Shown: positions 42,435 to 51,105, counted from the stretch's first letter. The stretch: 64,000 bases of DNA from Desulfotomaculum nigrificans DSM 574 (GCF_000189755.2 NZ_KI912183.1:2780255-2844254); one strand, 5' to 3'. The notes: generated from the sequence alone by a model not told the origin. Numbers and translations are program-made.

Positions 42435-43163
42435 TTATTGTTTACCTCCCGTTTTGAGATACACTCCACATAATGCCAGCGCTATGGGAAAAACCGAAAA
42501 ACTTGCCAGCACGCCTAGCGGAATACCTGCCACCGGTACCGCAGCTACACTTTGATATGTCGTTGAATTAATAATAGCTGTACTAAAGTAAACCAGGGTA
42601 AAAAGACCAAAAAAGCTAAAGGAGATAACACGATTATTTCGGAATGATTCCTGATACGGGTAAAAGATGTTTGATTCAACCTCGTACCCCGGCAACCTGG
42701 CATTTAAATCTTCTGCTAAGCTTTTTATATCAGAAATATCTACACATCCCCGTTTTACCACCAGAACCGGCAGTGGGGAATTTTTCAAAACACTTTCGGC
42801 TACACTGCCAAAGTGCAGTTTTTCCAGACCTTTACGGGCAGTATCACCAATGACGATCATATCTACCATATACTCGTTGGCTATACTGAGTATTTTTCCT
42901 GTTATCTTCCCCTGGGTTTTTACCAACTGCAAATTAACCTTTACCTGCTTACCATATTCGGCCATAAGCTCCAGCGGGTGATCAGATATTCTTTCTTTCA
43001 TCATTGACGATTCGATGGTTTTTTCTGATGGTAGCATTGGCGTTTTTTCTTCCACATACAGGACGATTACTTCAGCTCCATACCTTTCGGCTAATTCTAT
43101 GGCCTTTTTTGCCGCACCAAAAGAAGGTGCACAGCCGTCTATTGCCACAAGCAACTTTTTCAT
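42435..43163 (-). CDS. UspA domain fused to a two-helix membrane subunit
   Basis: 242 residues. Residues 1-145 are a universal-stress-protein domain (KKLLVAIDGCAPSFGAAKKA, then MIVIGDTARKGLEKLHFGS and ESVLKNSPLPVLVV, the ATP-binding G-2x-G-9x-GS/N type motif). A linker leads to two hydrophobic segments (about 180-235, FSFFGLFTLVYFSTAII and LGVLASFSVFPIALAL), like the small membrane partner (DUF485/DUF4212) often encoded before acetate symporters. Probably a nucleotide-sensing regulatory subunit of the adjacent symporter. ATG 43163 follows GGGGG. Confidence 0.75.
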   Translation of the reverse strand: MKKLLVAIDGCAPSFGAAKKAIELAERYGAEVIVLYVEEKTPMLPSEKTIESSMMKERISDHPLELMAEYGKQVKVNLQLVKTQGKITGKILSIANEYMVDMIVIGDTARKGLEKLHFGSVAESVLKNSPLPVLVVKRGCVDISDIKSLAEDLNARLPGYEVESNIFYPYQESFRNNRVISFSFFGLFTLVYFSTAIINSTTYQSVAAVPVAGIPLGVLASFSVFPIALALCGVYLKTGGKQ

Positions 43164-43494
43164 AGATTGCCCCCCTTTATTATTTGATGAACCAAGTATA
43201 AAAGAGTGCCAGTGTTCAGTAAATAAATCTCCGGTCAACAACCATATTAACCGGTCCAACCGCTTACTAAAAAAAATTACCTGAATCAATATATTTTCCC
43301 AAACTGATATACCGGCCAAAGGACAAAAAGAAGCCCCCGGCTGTAAAAACCGACGGCTATAATTTTACTAAATTAAACTTAGCCATTTAATTGAATACAC
43401 TGCTTTTTAAACTGCATAAAAATACTGCTGGACGAATCTTCTGGGTTTTTAATTTCAGTCATGAGTTATGCAGTTGCTGTAAAACATGACCTGA

Positions 43495-43532
43495 GCTTTT
43501 TAGCGGAAATAAATGGTATATGGCTGTTAGGA
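43495..43532 (+). repeat. Dispersed 38-base repeat, copy B
   Basis: Same orientation as 34336-34373, three mismatches; its last six bases overlap the 3' end of the MCP-like gene. The 360-bp gap 43164-43526 otherwise shows only AT-rich DNA and weak hairpins. Confidence 0.7.
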
Positions 43533-44912
43533 TAAACCTATGTCAGCACCTAGTACACCGATTATTTGATTATCCCGATAAATCGGTACAGATACGGTAA
43601 GGCAGGGCTTGCGTGTTATGGCAGAAATATAGACCGATGAGATAAAGGTTTCCCCACCCATAGCCCTTTGCCACCACTCCCTGACTTTGGCACTGGCAAG
43701 GCCGGCAGGGGGCTGAGAGAAAAGGAAAAAACCATTTGAATCGTTGGACCAGATTGCCTCTATATCTGGATTATCAGTCATTATCTGTGAAAGAATGCTT
43801 TTATGTTGAAACGCATCCAGAGTGATAATGGATTGATCTTTGGCAGTTTTGGATAGTAAGGTTTTGATGTGTTCTATGCGTAACAGTGTTTCCTTTTGAA
43901 CAATATATTCTAGTGGATTTTTTTCAACCACCTTTTCCAGGTCGTTGGCCAGGCTGGCCAGGAGTTTTCCGGTATCAACGATTGACTGCAAATCTTGCTT
44001 GCGGGACTCTAGTAACGATGCAACCTGCTGTAGGCTGTCATTCACATCACAGAGGGATTCACGGGCTGTACTGTTTACTTGAGAAATTAATCGGAAACTC
44101 TGGCTGAATACGTTTTGAACGTCGTTTAACTGAACGGCGGCGGCATCCGATGAACGGAGGCTGTCGGTAATACTGCTGACTACGGCAGCCACGTCTTGTT
44201 TTATTTGCTCCAACACAGTAGATGTTTGTTTAACAGCACTGGCAGTAAGATCTGATAGTTTTCCTATTTCTTCAGCCACCACACCAAATCCCCGTCCATG
44301 TTCCCCGGCCCGGGCGGCCTCAATGGCCGCATTTAAGGCTAAGAGCTTGGTCTGTTCTGAAATTTCTCCAATGTTTTCTGAAATCATTCTTACCTGTTCT
44401 ACGGCTTCTTTCAAAGCGGTGATTTGTTGGTCCAACCTGCTATTGCCGCTTTTGATTTCGTTAATGACTTGATTTACTGACCTAATGGCTTGAATACTTT
44501 TTTCCACTGCACTCTCGCTGGTAGAAAAGTCCTTTTTCAATAATTCTCCGGTTACCTGCAAGGTATTGGCAATATCCTGAATTTGATGAAAAGCCTTGGA
44601 AATATCTGAAGCCGAGCGAACTGAGACGTCCATTTGATCAGAGGCTGCCCGTACCTGCTGAGACGTAAGCTGAATTTCCTGAGCTAAAATCCTGATCCTA
44701 CCGGTTAATCCGCAAACCGCACTGTTGAGTTGAGAGAATTCCTTTGTATCATCAATCTTACACACAGGAGGTAATTCTACCCGCTGCCAGTGGGCTGCTT
44801 CAATTTCTACTTTCTTCATTACAGCATAATAACGTTTCTTTAAGGAAAGATATGCAATGGCCCCTCCCAGAGATGCCAGGGTAAACCCGGCAGCAAAATC
44901 GATAATTGACAC
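43527..44912 (-). CDS. MCP-like signalling protein with C-terminal Cache-like sensor
   Basis: 461 residues. One N-terminal membrane helix (about 5-25), a methyl-accepting signalling domain (about 60-330) with the conserved tip [20 protein letters not shown], and after it a sensor region (about 345-460; [38 protein letters not shown]) resembling a single Cache domain. Sensor after signalling domain is the reverse of a normal chemoreceptor. GTG 44912 has GGGAGGGAAG; the longer frame to 44963 overlaps a terminator. Its leader carries an ANTAR-type switch, linking it to the nitrogen genes. Confidence 0.8.
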   Translation of the reverse strand: MSIIDFAAGFTLASLGGAIAYLSLKKRYYAVMKKVEIEAAHWQRVELPPVCKIDDTKEFSQLNSAVCGLTGRIRILAQEIQLTSQQVRAASDQMDVSVRSASDISKAFHQIQDIANTLQVTGELLKKDFSTSESAVEKSIQAIRSVNQVINEIKSGNSRLDQQITALKEAVEQVRMISENIGEISEQTKLLALNAAIEAARAGEHGRGFGVVAEEIGKLSDLTASAVKQTSTVLEQIKQDVAAVVSSITDSLRSSDAAAVQLNDVQNVFSQSFRLISQVNSTARESLCDVNDSLQQVASLLESRKQDLQSIVDTGKLLASLANDLEKVVEKNPLEYIVQKETLLRIEHIKTLLSKTAKDQSIITLDAFQHKSILSQIMTDNPDIEAIWSNDSNGFFLFSQPPAGLASAKVREWWQRAMGGETFISSVYISAITRKPCLTVSVPIYRDNQIIGVLGADIGLS

Positions 44913-44927
44913 TGTCTTCCCTCCCAA

Positions 44928-44995
44928 CAAAAAACGCCTATCTCCTAAAAAGGAAATAGGCAACTCAGCCTTTATTAGCGATACCTCATTGTATC
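44928..44995 (-). promoter_or_regulatory. ANTAR-type attenuator leader of the MCP-like gene
   Basis: Read on the minus strand: P1 GATAC-AATGAG-GTATC (44980-44995), P2 AGGC-TGAGTT-GCCT (44958-44971), then terminator GCCTATTTCCT/AGGAGATAGGC (44936-44961) with T tail ending just before the ribosome site. The P2 3' arm is part of the terminator 5' arm, so P2 and the terminator exclude each other. Loop position 4 is G in both; position 1 is A and T. Confidence 0.7.
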
Positions 44996-45068
44996 AAATT
45001 TAATAATACCATAAATTTTGCCAAGGCCAGTCTTTTGGGGAGAGAAATACATAATACATATTGGGCCT

Positions 45069-46913
45069 TTACTTAATCACCACTTTGTATTCCTGCAGCC
45101 AGATGTTAACCTGGTACAAATAAGCAAAGAGTTGGGGACCGGTCATCAACTGACCGAACCAGGGCCTATTGAAGCTATCGCTGTCACACTCAGCCATAGC
45201 CCGGACGGTGGGAACATCAATTAGCTGCAGTAGTGGCGAGGACGGATCATTTAAAATATCCTGCACCAGGCCTCGTACCGCCGATAGGTAGGAGGGATTA
45301 TGAGTTTTGGGATAGGGACTTTTCCGGCGCTCCAGCACATCTTCCGGCAAAATCCCGTTCAGGGCCAAACGGAGCAATCCCTTTTCCCTCCCGCCATAGT
45401 TTTTCATGGACCAGGGAATGTTCCAAACGTATTCTACCAGCCGGTGATCGCAAAACGGCACCCGGACTTCCAGACCGGTGGCCATACTCATGCGATCTTT
45501 ACGATCCAACAGGTTTTGCATAAACCAAACCATGTTCAAGTAAAACATTTCCCGCCATCTGGCCTCGGCGGGGCTTTCCCCGGGTAACCTGGGAACTTCA
45601 TTTAGGGTTTCACGGTAGCGGTTTGCCACATACTCTTCGGGCTTTATTTGATCTCGTAATTCCGGGGAGAGTAGTTTCAACCGGTGTTGCAGCGAACGAG
45701 ACCAGGGGAAGGTGTTGGCCTTCAGATCTTCTTCCCGGTGAAACCACGGGTAACCTCCAAAGACTTCATCGGCACACTCACCGGACAGAGCCACGGTGGC
45801 CTCCTTTTTAATTTCCCGGCAAAAGAGGTAAAGAGATGAATCAACATCCGCCATGCCAGGTAAGTCCCGGGCCAGTACGGCCGTTTTTAAAGCATCTACC
45901 AGTGCCGGTGTATCAACGGTGACATACCGGTGGCGGGTACCCAGGTAATCTACCATCCGTTTAATCCAAGGGGCATCGGCATTGGGCTGATAAGCATTGG
46001 CCTGGAAATAGCGATCATTGCCCAGGTAATCCACCGAATAGGTATGCAGGGGTTCCCGTCCTTTCTTTTGATAGGCCATGGCTGCAAAGGCAGAGAGGGC
46101 ACTGGAATCTAATCCCCCGGACAGTAAAGTACAAACAGGAACATCAGCCACCAGTTGCCGGGATATGGAATCTTTCAATAATTCCCGTACTTTTTCAATG
46201 GTCGTATTGAGGTCGTCTTCATGAGGTTTACTGACTAAACTCCAGTAGCGGCTTATGTGGATCCCTTTGTCATTAAAAATTAAACAATACCCCGGGCGTA
46301 ATTCATAAACATCTTTAAAGACCCCGTGCCCCGGTGTACGGGCCGGCCCCAGGGCAAATATTTCTGCCAGGCCGTCAGTGTCTACTTCCGGCCTTATTTT
46401 AGGATGGGCCAGCAGGGCCTTTAGTTCACTGCCAAAGATGAAGGTGTCTCCCCGCCGGGCGTAAAACAGGGGTTTTACACCCATGCGGTCCCGGGCCATA
46501 AATAAACTTTGTTCTGCCTCGTTCCAGATGGCAAAGGCAAAGATACCGTTAAACCGTTTTACACACTGGGGCCCCCATTCGATATAGGAGGTCAACAATA
46601 CTTCGGTATCCGAGTGAGTACTAAAGGTGTATCCACGCAGTTCAAGCTCCCGCCGAAGTTCGGGCGTATTATATAATTCGCCATTATAGACAATGACAAA
46701 GGTTTGCTCACCCAGCTGGCGGATCATTGGCTGGCCCCCCCCTGCGGGGTCCACCACACTTAGACGCCGGTGTCCCAAGGCTACCCGGCGGGAATACCAG
46801 TAACCCACATCGTCAGGACCCCGGTTGATCAGGGTGGCAGTCATTGACTCAAGAACTGCACGATCTTTGTTAAAATTAATTTCCCGGTCAACCCAGCCGG
46901 TTATACCACACAT
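45069..46913 (-). CDS. asnB: Asparagine synthetase (glutamine-hydrolysing)
   Basis: Makes asparagine from aspartate, ATP and glutamine amide. 614 residues. Cys2 of MCGITGWVDRE is the Ntn glutaminase nucleophile; RRLSVVD, YNGELYN follow. The synthetase half has the PP-loop LLSGGLDSSALSAFAA, SGECADEVFGGY and MSMATGLEVRVPF. Cys must follow the initiator Met, which fixes the start at 46913 (GGGAGGAG upstream) rather than the open 46997. Its leader carries an ANTAR-type switch. Confidence 0.95.
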   Translation of the reverse strand: MCGITGWVDREINFNKDRAVLESMTATLINRGPDDVGYWYSRRVALGHRRLSVVDPAGGGQPMIRQLGEQTFVIVYNGELYNTPELRRELELRGYTFSTHSDTEVLLTSYIEWGPQCVKRFNGIFAFAIWNEAEQSLFMARDRMGVKPLFYARRGDTFIFGSELKALLAHPKIRPEVDTDGLAEIFALGPARTPGHGVFKDVYELRPGYCLIFNDKGIHISRYWSLVSKPHEDDLNTTIEKVRELLKDSISRQLVADVPVCTLLSGGLDSSALSAFAAMAYQKKGREPLHTYSVDYLGNDRYFQANAYQPNADAPWIKRMVDYLGTRHRYVTVDTPALVDALKTAVLARDLPGMADVDSSLYLFCREIKKEATVALSGECADEVFGGYPWFHREEDLKANTFPWSRSLQHRLKLLSPELRDQIKPEEYVANRYRETLNEVPRLPGESPAEARWREMFYLNMVWFMQNLLDRKDRMSMATGLEVRVPFCDHRLVEYVWNIPWSMKNYGGREKGLLRLALNGILPEDVLERRKSPYPKTHNPSYLSAVRGLVQDILNDPSSPLLQLIDVPTVRAMAECDSDSFNRPWFGQLMTGPQLFAYLYQVNIWLQEYKVVIK

Positions 46914-46952
46914 TGCTTTCTCCTCCCTTAAAATAAAAAATATTAACCGGGC

Positions 46953-47031
46953 AAAAATAAAACGCCACAGTACAAGGGTTAAGGTACCCTCTACCAAGTG
47001 GCGTCGTTGCCCGGTGTCACGTCCCAGTGAC
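46953..47031 (-). promoter_or_regulatory. ANTAR-type attenuator leader of asnB
   Basis: On the minus strand: P1 GTCAC-TGGGAC-GTGAC (47016-47031), P2 GGC-AACGAC-GCC (47000-47011), then terminator ACGCCAC/GTGGCGT (46962-47004) with inner GGTA/TACC and a TTTTATTTTT tail. The P2 3' arm overlaps the terminator arm. Loop G4 in both, A1 only in P2. Confidence 0.65.
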
Positions 47032-47206
47032 TGGTTACTATTTAATTTATATTACGTTAACAGACCCTAAAATGTTATTGTCGGTTACATGCAATTTCTG
47101 GTTTTACCTGTGAGATGGTAAGGATGTAATAAATCTAGACTTTTATGGTTAGACAGTTTACAATAAAAATATTTCAGATAAGATTCAATGGGGCTGGGGT
47201 GAAATA

Positions 47207-47787
47207 ATGTTTGGCAGGCGTGTACTACTGGCGGATCCGGATCCGGAGTTCAGGAGAAAATTAAAGGATTTGCTCCGGCAGCATGGTTATCTGGTGGTAG
47301 CAGAAGCTGAAGATGGGCGAAGCACCCTGCAGGCGGCCTTTCGAAGCCAGCCAGACTTGATTATTATGGAAGGGAAAATTCCCGGCAGCAAGGGGTTAGA
47401 AGTAGCCAGGTTGATTGAGGAAAACCGGCTGGCACCGGTGGTGCTGGTAACTTCCCATACCCACAGGGAACTAGTCGAGGAGGCCAAGTTCTCGTCTGTA
47501 TATGGTTACCTGACCAAGCCCATTGATGATAACAGCCTGATTCCCACCATTGAAATGGCTTTAGCTACTTTTAAAAGGTTAATCAGAATTGAAGAAGAGA
47601 ACCGCAAACTCAGAAAGAAATTGGAAGAGAAAACCCTGGTGGAACGGGCTAAAAGACTGCTGATGGAAAAAAAGGTTTAAGTGAACAGGTGGCACACCGC
47701 TACTTACAAAAAATAAGCATGGACCAGAGTTGTAGTTTAGCCAGGGTGGCCCAGCAGGTTATTTCATCCCTGACGAGAACCAGTTAG
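47207..47787 (+). CDS. Response regulator with ANTAR domain split by an A7 frameshift site
   Basis: Frame 0 gives 157 residues: receiver domain (1-120), linker helix, start of ANTAR (LVERAKRLLMEKK) and a stop at 47678-47680. The -1 frame entered at A_AAA_AAG (47668-47674) continues GLSEQVAHRYLQKISM and SLARVAQQVISSLTRTS to a stop at 47785, giving 193 residues and a normal ANTAR domain. The heptamer is in the correct phase for -1 slippage, and a GGTG/CACC hairpin follows. The receiver lacks the acceptor Asp (IIMEGKIPG has Glu there). Site GGGGTGA before ATG 47207. Divergent from asnB. Either programmed frameshift, real mutation or sequencing error. Confidence 0.8.
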
Positions 47788-47823
47788 TGGTTAGATGTAT
47801 ACAATATATCTGTCGCAGGATAA

Positions 47824-47852
47824 TTGACTGAGGTATTACTAGCAGTTATATT
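47824..47852 (+). promoter_or_regulatory. Promoter of the GS-like gene
   Basis: TTGACT (47824-47829), exact 17-base spacer, TATATT (47847-47852). The block GGATAATTGACT also occurs at 53253-53264 before a glnA. Confidence 0.7.
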
Positions 47853-47876
47853 TATTTTGTCAGGTAAATATGTTTC

Positions 47877-47943
47877 GGGGCAAGGGCGTCCCAACGAGGC
47901 CTTTAAATATGTGAAAGGCCTGGTTGGGGCGCTTTTTTTTTTT
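47877..47943 (+). promoter_or_regulatory. Attenuator leader of the GS-like gene (one ANTAR-type hairpin)
   Basis: GGGGC-AAGGGC-GTCCC (47877-47892; loop A1, G4) overlaps terminator GCGTCCCAAC..GGCCTTT / AAAGGCC..GTTGGGGCGC (47886-47932) with eleven T. A matching first hairpin is not evident between the promoter and this hairpin. Confidence 0.6.
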
Positions 47944-47982
47944 ACACCCTACAACCAATAAGGTTTTGCAAGGAGGAAAATG

Positions 47983-49284
47983 ATGAAGCCCTTGACTGCC
48001 CAGGAAGTCATAGAAAAGGCCAAGGAATACCATGTGAAATTCGTCCGCTTACAATTTACTGATATTCATGGTTCATTTAAAAATGTTGCTGTTACAGTGG
48101 AAGAGCTGGAGAGGGCTATGGACGGCAGGATAGGCTTTGACAGTGCAGTTTTGGAGGGTAAATTCGGTCCCCGGCAAACGGATATATTTTTAAGGCCGGA
48201 CCCCACTACCTTTGAAGTGTTTCCCTGGCGTCCCAGGGAAGGGGCAGTGGCTCGACTCATTTGTGATGCAGTAAGTGCAGAGGGAAAACCCTATCCGGGG
48301 TGTGTACGGAGCAACTTAAGGAACTCCCTGGAGGTATTAAAAGAAACCGCCCTGGAAATCTCAGTGGGGGCTGAAATTGAGTTTTTTTTGTTCCACATTG
48401 ACCAGCAAGGCCACCCCATTCCGCAAACCCATGACAATGCGGGAATCTGCGACTTAACCCCGGTGGACCTGGGGGAAAACGCACGCCGGGATATGGTTCT
48501 AACCCTTGAAGAAATGGGTTTTCAAATTGTTTCCAGTCACCATGAAATATCCCCCGGACAGCATGAAATTGTGCTGCGGGAAGATAGCCCATTAAGTATG
48601 GCTGATAAGATTGCCACTTTTAAGTTTGTGGTGCGAACTATTGCCCAGCGGCACGGGTTGCATGCCTCATTTATGCCTAAGCCGCTCCCCCACCATTATG
48701 GTTCGGGGATGGCCTTAAGTCTAGGTCTGTGGAGGCAGGACGGTGAAAATGCCCTGGCCGATCCCACGGGAACCTGTGGACTCAGTTCAATGGCGGGCGG
48801 CTTTATGGCGGGGATTATAAACCATGCCGGTGCTATCACCGCCATCACCAACCCGCTGGTAAATTCCTACAAGCGACTGGCCAATTCAGAATTGGACAGG
48901 GTGTTAAAGGGCTGGTCGGAAGGGAATAGAAATTCCATGATCAGGGTGCCGGCCCAGCGGGGTAAAGATACCCGCATTGTTTTGTGCAGCCCCGATGCTA
49001 CATGCAATCCTTACTTGGCTTTATCTTTGTTGATCCGGGCAGGCTTGCAGGGGATTAAGGAACAAATGGTCTTGCCCGCTTCCCTGGATCAGGATTTACC
49101 CAGTGAGCGAATACCCGGAAATTTGGGTGAAGCGCTGGAAGCATTAAGGGCTGATGAATTTGTGCAACAGATTTTAGGCAGTCATACCTTTAACCGTTAT
49201 ATGGAAATTAAGCAGCAAGAGTGGGATGAGTTTCAATATCATGTTCATCCCTGGGAATTAGAGAAGTATTTAACCAATTACTAA
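47983..49284 (+). CDS. Glutamine-synthetase-like protein, predicted inactive
   Basis: 433 residues, full-length GSI-alpha fold aligning end to end with the two glnA products in this window. Retained: GAEIEFFLF, SHHEISPGQHEI, NSYKRL, IRVP. Changed: the MH of GSGMHLNQS is MA (metal/ATP His lost), RIELR is RIVLC (metal Glu and phosphate Arg lost), the flap Glu of GYEAP is not in place, and DGSSIEGF is DSAVLEGK. Three of the residues needed for catalysis are gone, so it is likely a pseudoenzyme, possibly a glutamine or GS-binding regulator. AGGAGG (47971-47976) fits ATG 47983 better than ATG 47980. Confidence 0.88.
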   Translation: MKPLTAQEVIEKAKEYHVKFVRLQFTDIHGSFKNVAVTVEELERAMDGRIGFDSAVLEGKFGPRQTDIFLRPDPTTFEVFPWRPREGAVARLICDAVSAEGKPYPGCVRSNLRNSLEVLKETALEISVGAEIEFFLFHIDQQGHPIPQTHDNAGICDLTPVDLGENARRDMVLTLEEMGFQIVSSHHEISPGQHEIVLREDSPLSMADKIATFKFVVRTIAQRHGLHASFMPKPLPHHYGSGMALSLGLWRQDGENALADPTGTCGLSSMAGGFMAGIINHAGAITAITNPLVNSYKRLANSELDRVLKGWSEGNRNSMIRVPAQRGKDTRIVLCSPDATCNPYLALSLLIRAGLQGIKEQMVLPASLDQDLPSERIPGNLGEALEALRADEFVQQILGSHTFNRYMEIKQQEWDEFQYHVHPWELEKYLTNY

Positions 49285-49341
49285 AAAAAGACAGAAGGAT
49301 TAATCCTTCGTTGAAAATAAAAATCAGGAGGTTTATGAAAA

Positions 49342-50919
49342 ATGACATTTAGCAAAGGCACCAATGCCAGTACCGCTACTTTAACTAAACTGCGTACCCC
49401 GGAAAGCTACTGCCCCTTCAGCGGCATGTGCACCACCTGTTTGGATGGTTGCCCCGGTTTTTGCGAAATCGGTAAATCCGCCGTTAGAGGCAAGGAAGTC
49501 TTGTATCCCCAGCCTTTCGGTAAGATCACATCGGCTTCCCAGAAGGATTATCCGGTTGATTACTCTCATTTTAACATCATGGGTACCGCTGTAGGAGCCC
49601 ACGGCATTGAAGCTGACCCTGATAAAGCTATTTTCCCGGCTGTTAACCTGGAAACTTTTCTGGGCGCTAATAAAGACCTCAAGTTAAATATCCCCATCGT
49701 AGTTGCTGCTATGGGTTCCACCAATGTGTCTGCTGAGAACTGGGATCACCTGGCCGCCGGTTGTGCTATCTCCGGAGCAGGTATTGCCATCGGCGAAAAC
49801 GTCTGCGCTATGGACCCCAATGTTGAAATTAAAAACGGTCGTGTGGTTCACTCCCCCAACCTCTCCAGAAGGGTGAAGGACTTCCAGGAATGGTCTGAAG
49901 GTGCCGGCTTTATTGCTGTGCAGGCCAATGTTGAGGACACTAAACTGGGTGTACAGGAATACGCCATAGAAAAACTGGGTGTTGAGGCAGTTGAAATTAA
50001 GTGGGGCCAGGGGGCTAAGGATATTGGCGGCGAAGTTAAGCTGAACAGCCTGGAGCGTGCCCTGCAACTCAAGAGTCGCGGCTACATTGTACTGCCCAAC
50101 CCCGAGGATCCCAAGGTACAGGAAGCTTACAAAATGGGCGCCTTTAAGGAGTTTGAGCGCCACTCCCGTATCGGCATGGTATCTGTAGAGAGCTTTGTTA
50201 AGCGGGTAGAAGAGCTGCGGGCTGCCGGTGCCAAGTATGTGTTCCTGAAGACCGGTGCTTACCGTCCCGCTGATCTGGCCCGGGCCGTTAAGTTTGCTTC
50301 ACTGGCCAAAATTGACCTGCTCACCGTTGACGGAGCCGGCGGCGGCACTGGTATGAGCCCCTGGAGAATGATGAACGAGTGGGGCGTACCCAGCGTTTAT
50401 CTCCATTCCTTATTGACCCAATACTGCGATAAGCTGGCTGCTAAAGGTGAATATGTACCGCCTATTGCCCTGGCCGGTGGATTCACTTTAGAAGATCACC
50501 TGTTCAAAGGCCTAGCTATTGGTGCCCCTTATGTTAAAGCCATTGGTATAGCCCGTTCCGCTCTTACCGCTGCTATGGTGGGCAAGAACGTTGGTGAAAT
50601 GGTTAAGAGCGGCAAGGTTCCCGCCGAATACAAGAAATATGGCGAAACCCTGGAGCAAATCTTCATCAACACGGCAACCCTGAAGGATAAATTGGGCGAT
50701 CGTTTCGATGCCCTGCCGGTAGGCGCCATCGGCGTATACACCTACTTCGAACGCCTGTCTCAAGGCCTACGTCAGTTTATGTGCGGTGCCCGTAAGTTTG
50801 CTTTAGAATACATTGACCGCAATGATCTGGTGGCTCTGACCAGGGAAGCTGCTGAAGTCAGCGGTATTAAATATGTAATGGATGCAGATGCTGATGAAGT
50901 AGAGAAAATCCTTGGTTAG
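49342..50919 (+). CDS. FMN-binding glutamate-synthase-family protein with N-terminal Cys cluster
   Basis: 525 residues. N-terminal Cys-rich segment CPFSGMCTTCLDGCPGFCEI (about 24-43), then a glutamate-synthase alpha-subunit-type TIM barrel with FMN motifs (NIPIVVAAMGSTN, TVDGAGGGTGMSPW, IALAGGFTLEDHLFKG, VKAIGIARSA). It lacks the amidotransferase domain, so it is not a complete GltB. Related proteins occur in archaea and clostridia, with roles unproved. AGGAGG 49326-49331. 57 bp after the GS-like gene, with a small GAAGGA/TCCTTC hairpin between, so probably one operon. Confidence 0.87.
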   Translation: MTFSKGTNASTATLTKLRTPESYCPFSGMCTTCLDGCPGFCEIGKSAVRGKEVLYPQPFGKITSASQKDYPVDYSHFNIMGTAVGAHGIEADPDKAIFPAVNLETFLGANKDLKLNIPIVVAAMGSTNVSAENWDHLAAGCAISGAGIAIGENVCAMDPNVEIKNGRVVHSPNLSRRVKDFQEWSEGAGFIAVQANVEDTKLGVQEYAIEKLGVEAVEIKWGQGAKDIGGEVKLNSLERALQLKSRGYIVLPNPEDPKVQEAYKMGAFKEFERHSRIGMVSVESFVKRVEELRAAGAKYVFLKTGAYRPADLARAVKFASLAKIDLLTVDGAGGGTGMSPWRMMNEWGVPSVYLHSLLTQYCDKLAAKGEYVPPIALAGGFTLEDHLFKGLAIGAPYVKAIGIARSALTAAMVGKNVGEMVKSGKVPAEYKKYGETLEQIFINTATLKDKLGDRFDALPVGAIGVYTYFERLSQGLRQFMCGARKFALEYIDRNDLVALTREAAEVSGIKYVMDADADEVEKILG

Positions 50920-50959
50920 TTAACTGGCAACAGCATTATGTATACATTAAAATTACCTA

Positions 50960-50988
50960 TTGACTGCATCAAACTGTCGGTCTATAAT
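50960..50988 (+). promoter_or_regulatory. Promoter of second ANTAR gene
   Basis: TTGACT (50960-50965), exact 17-base spacer, TATAAT (50983-50988). Start point predicted near 50995. Confidence 0.85.
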
Positions 50989-51017
50989 TCTAAACAAATA
51001 GTTAGTTGAATATCAAT

Positions 51018-51086
51018 GGATACAATGTTGTATCCTATCACGGCAATGATGCCCAGGCAGGTCTTGTATACCTGTCTGGGTTTCTT
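51018..51086 (+). promoter_or_regulatory. ANTAR-type attenuator leader of the second ANTAR gene
   Basis: P1 GGATAC-AATGTT-GTATCC (51018-51035), P2 GGC-AATGAT-GCC (51042-51053), then terminator CCCAGGCAGG/CCTGTCTGGG (51052-51080) with a TTTCTTGTT tail. Both loops have A1 and G4; the P2 3' arm overlaps the terminator. This predicts autoregulation. The open frame from ATG 51016 runs through it and is not coding. Confidence 0.8.
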
Positions 51087-51105
51087 GTTGTTGTGGGGGG
51101 ATTCC

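Noticed and set aside
47848-47871. P1 hairpin for the GS-like leader (ATATTTATT-TTGTCA-GGTAAATAT)
   Set aside because: Six-base loop but no G4, and it overlaps the -10 box and predicted transcription start.
51016-51105. N-terminal extension of the second ANTAR protein from ATG 51016
   Set aside because: The stretch is the P1/P2/terminator leader between promoter and gene; GTG 51106 has a G-rich ribosome site and gives the same length as the paralogues.
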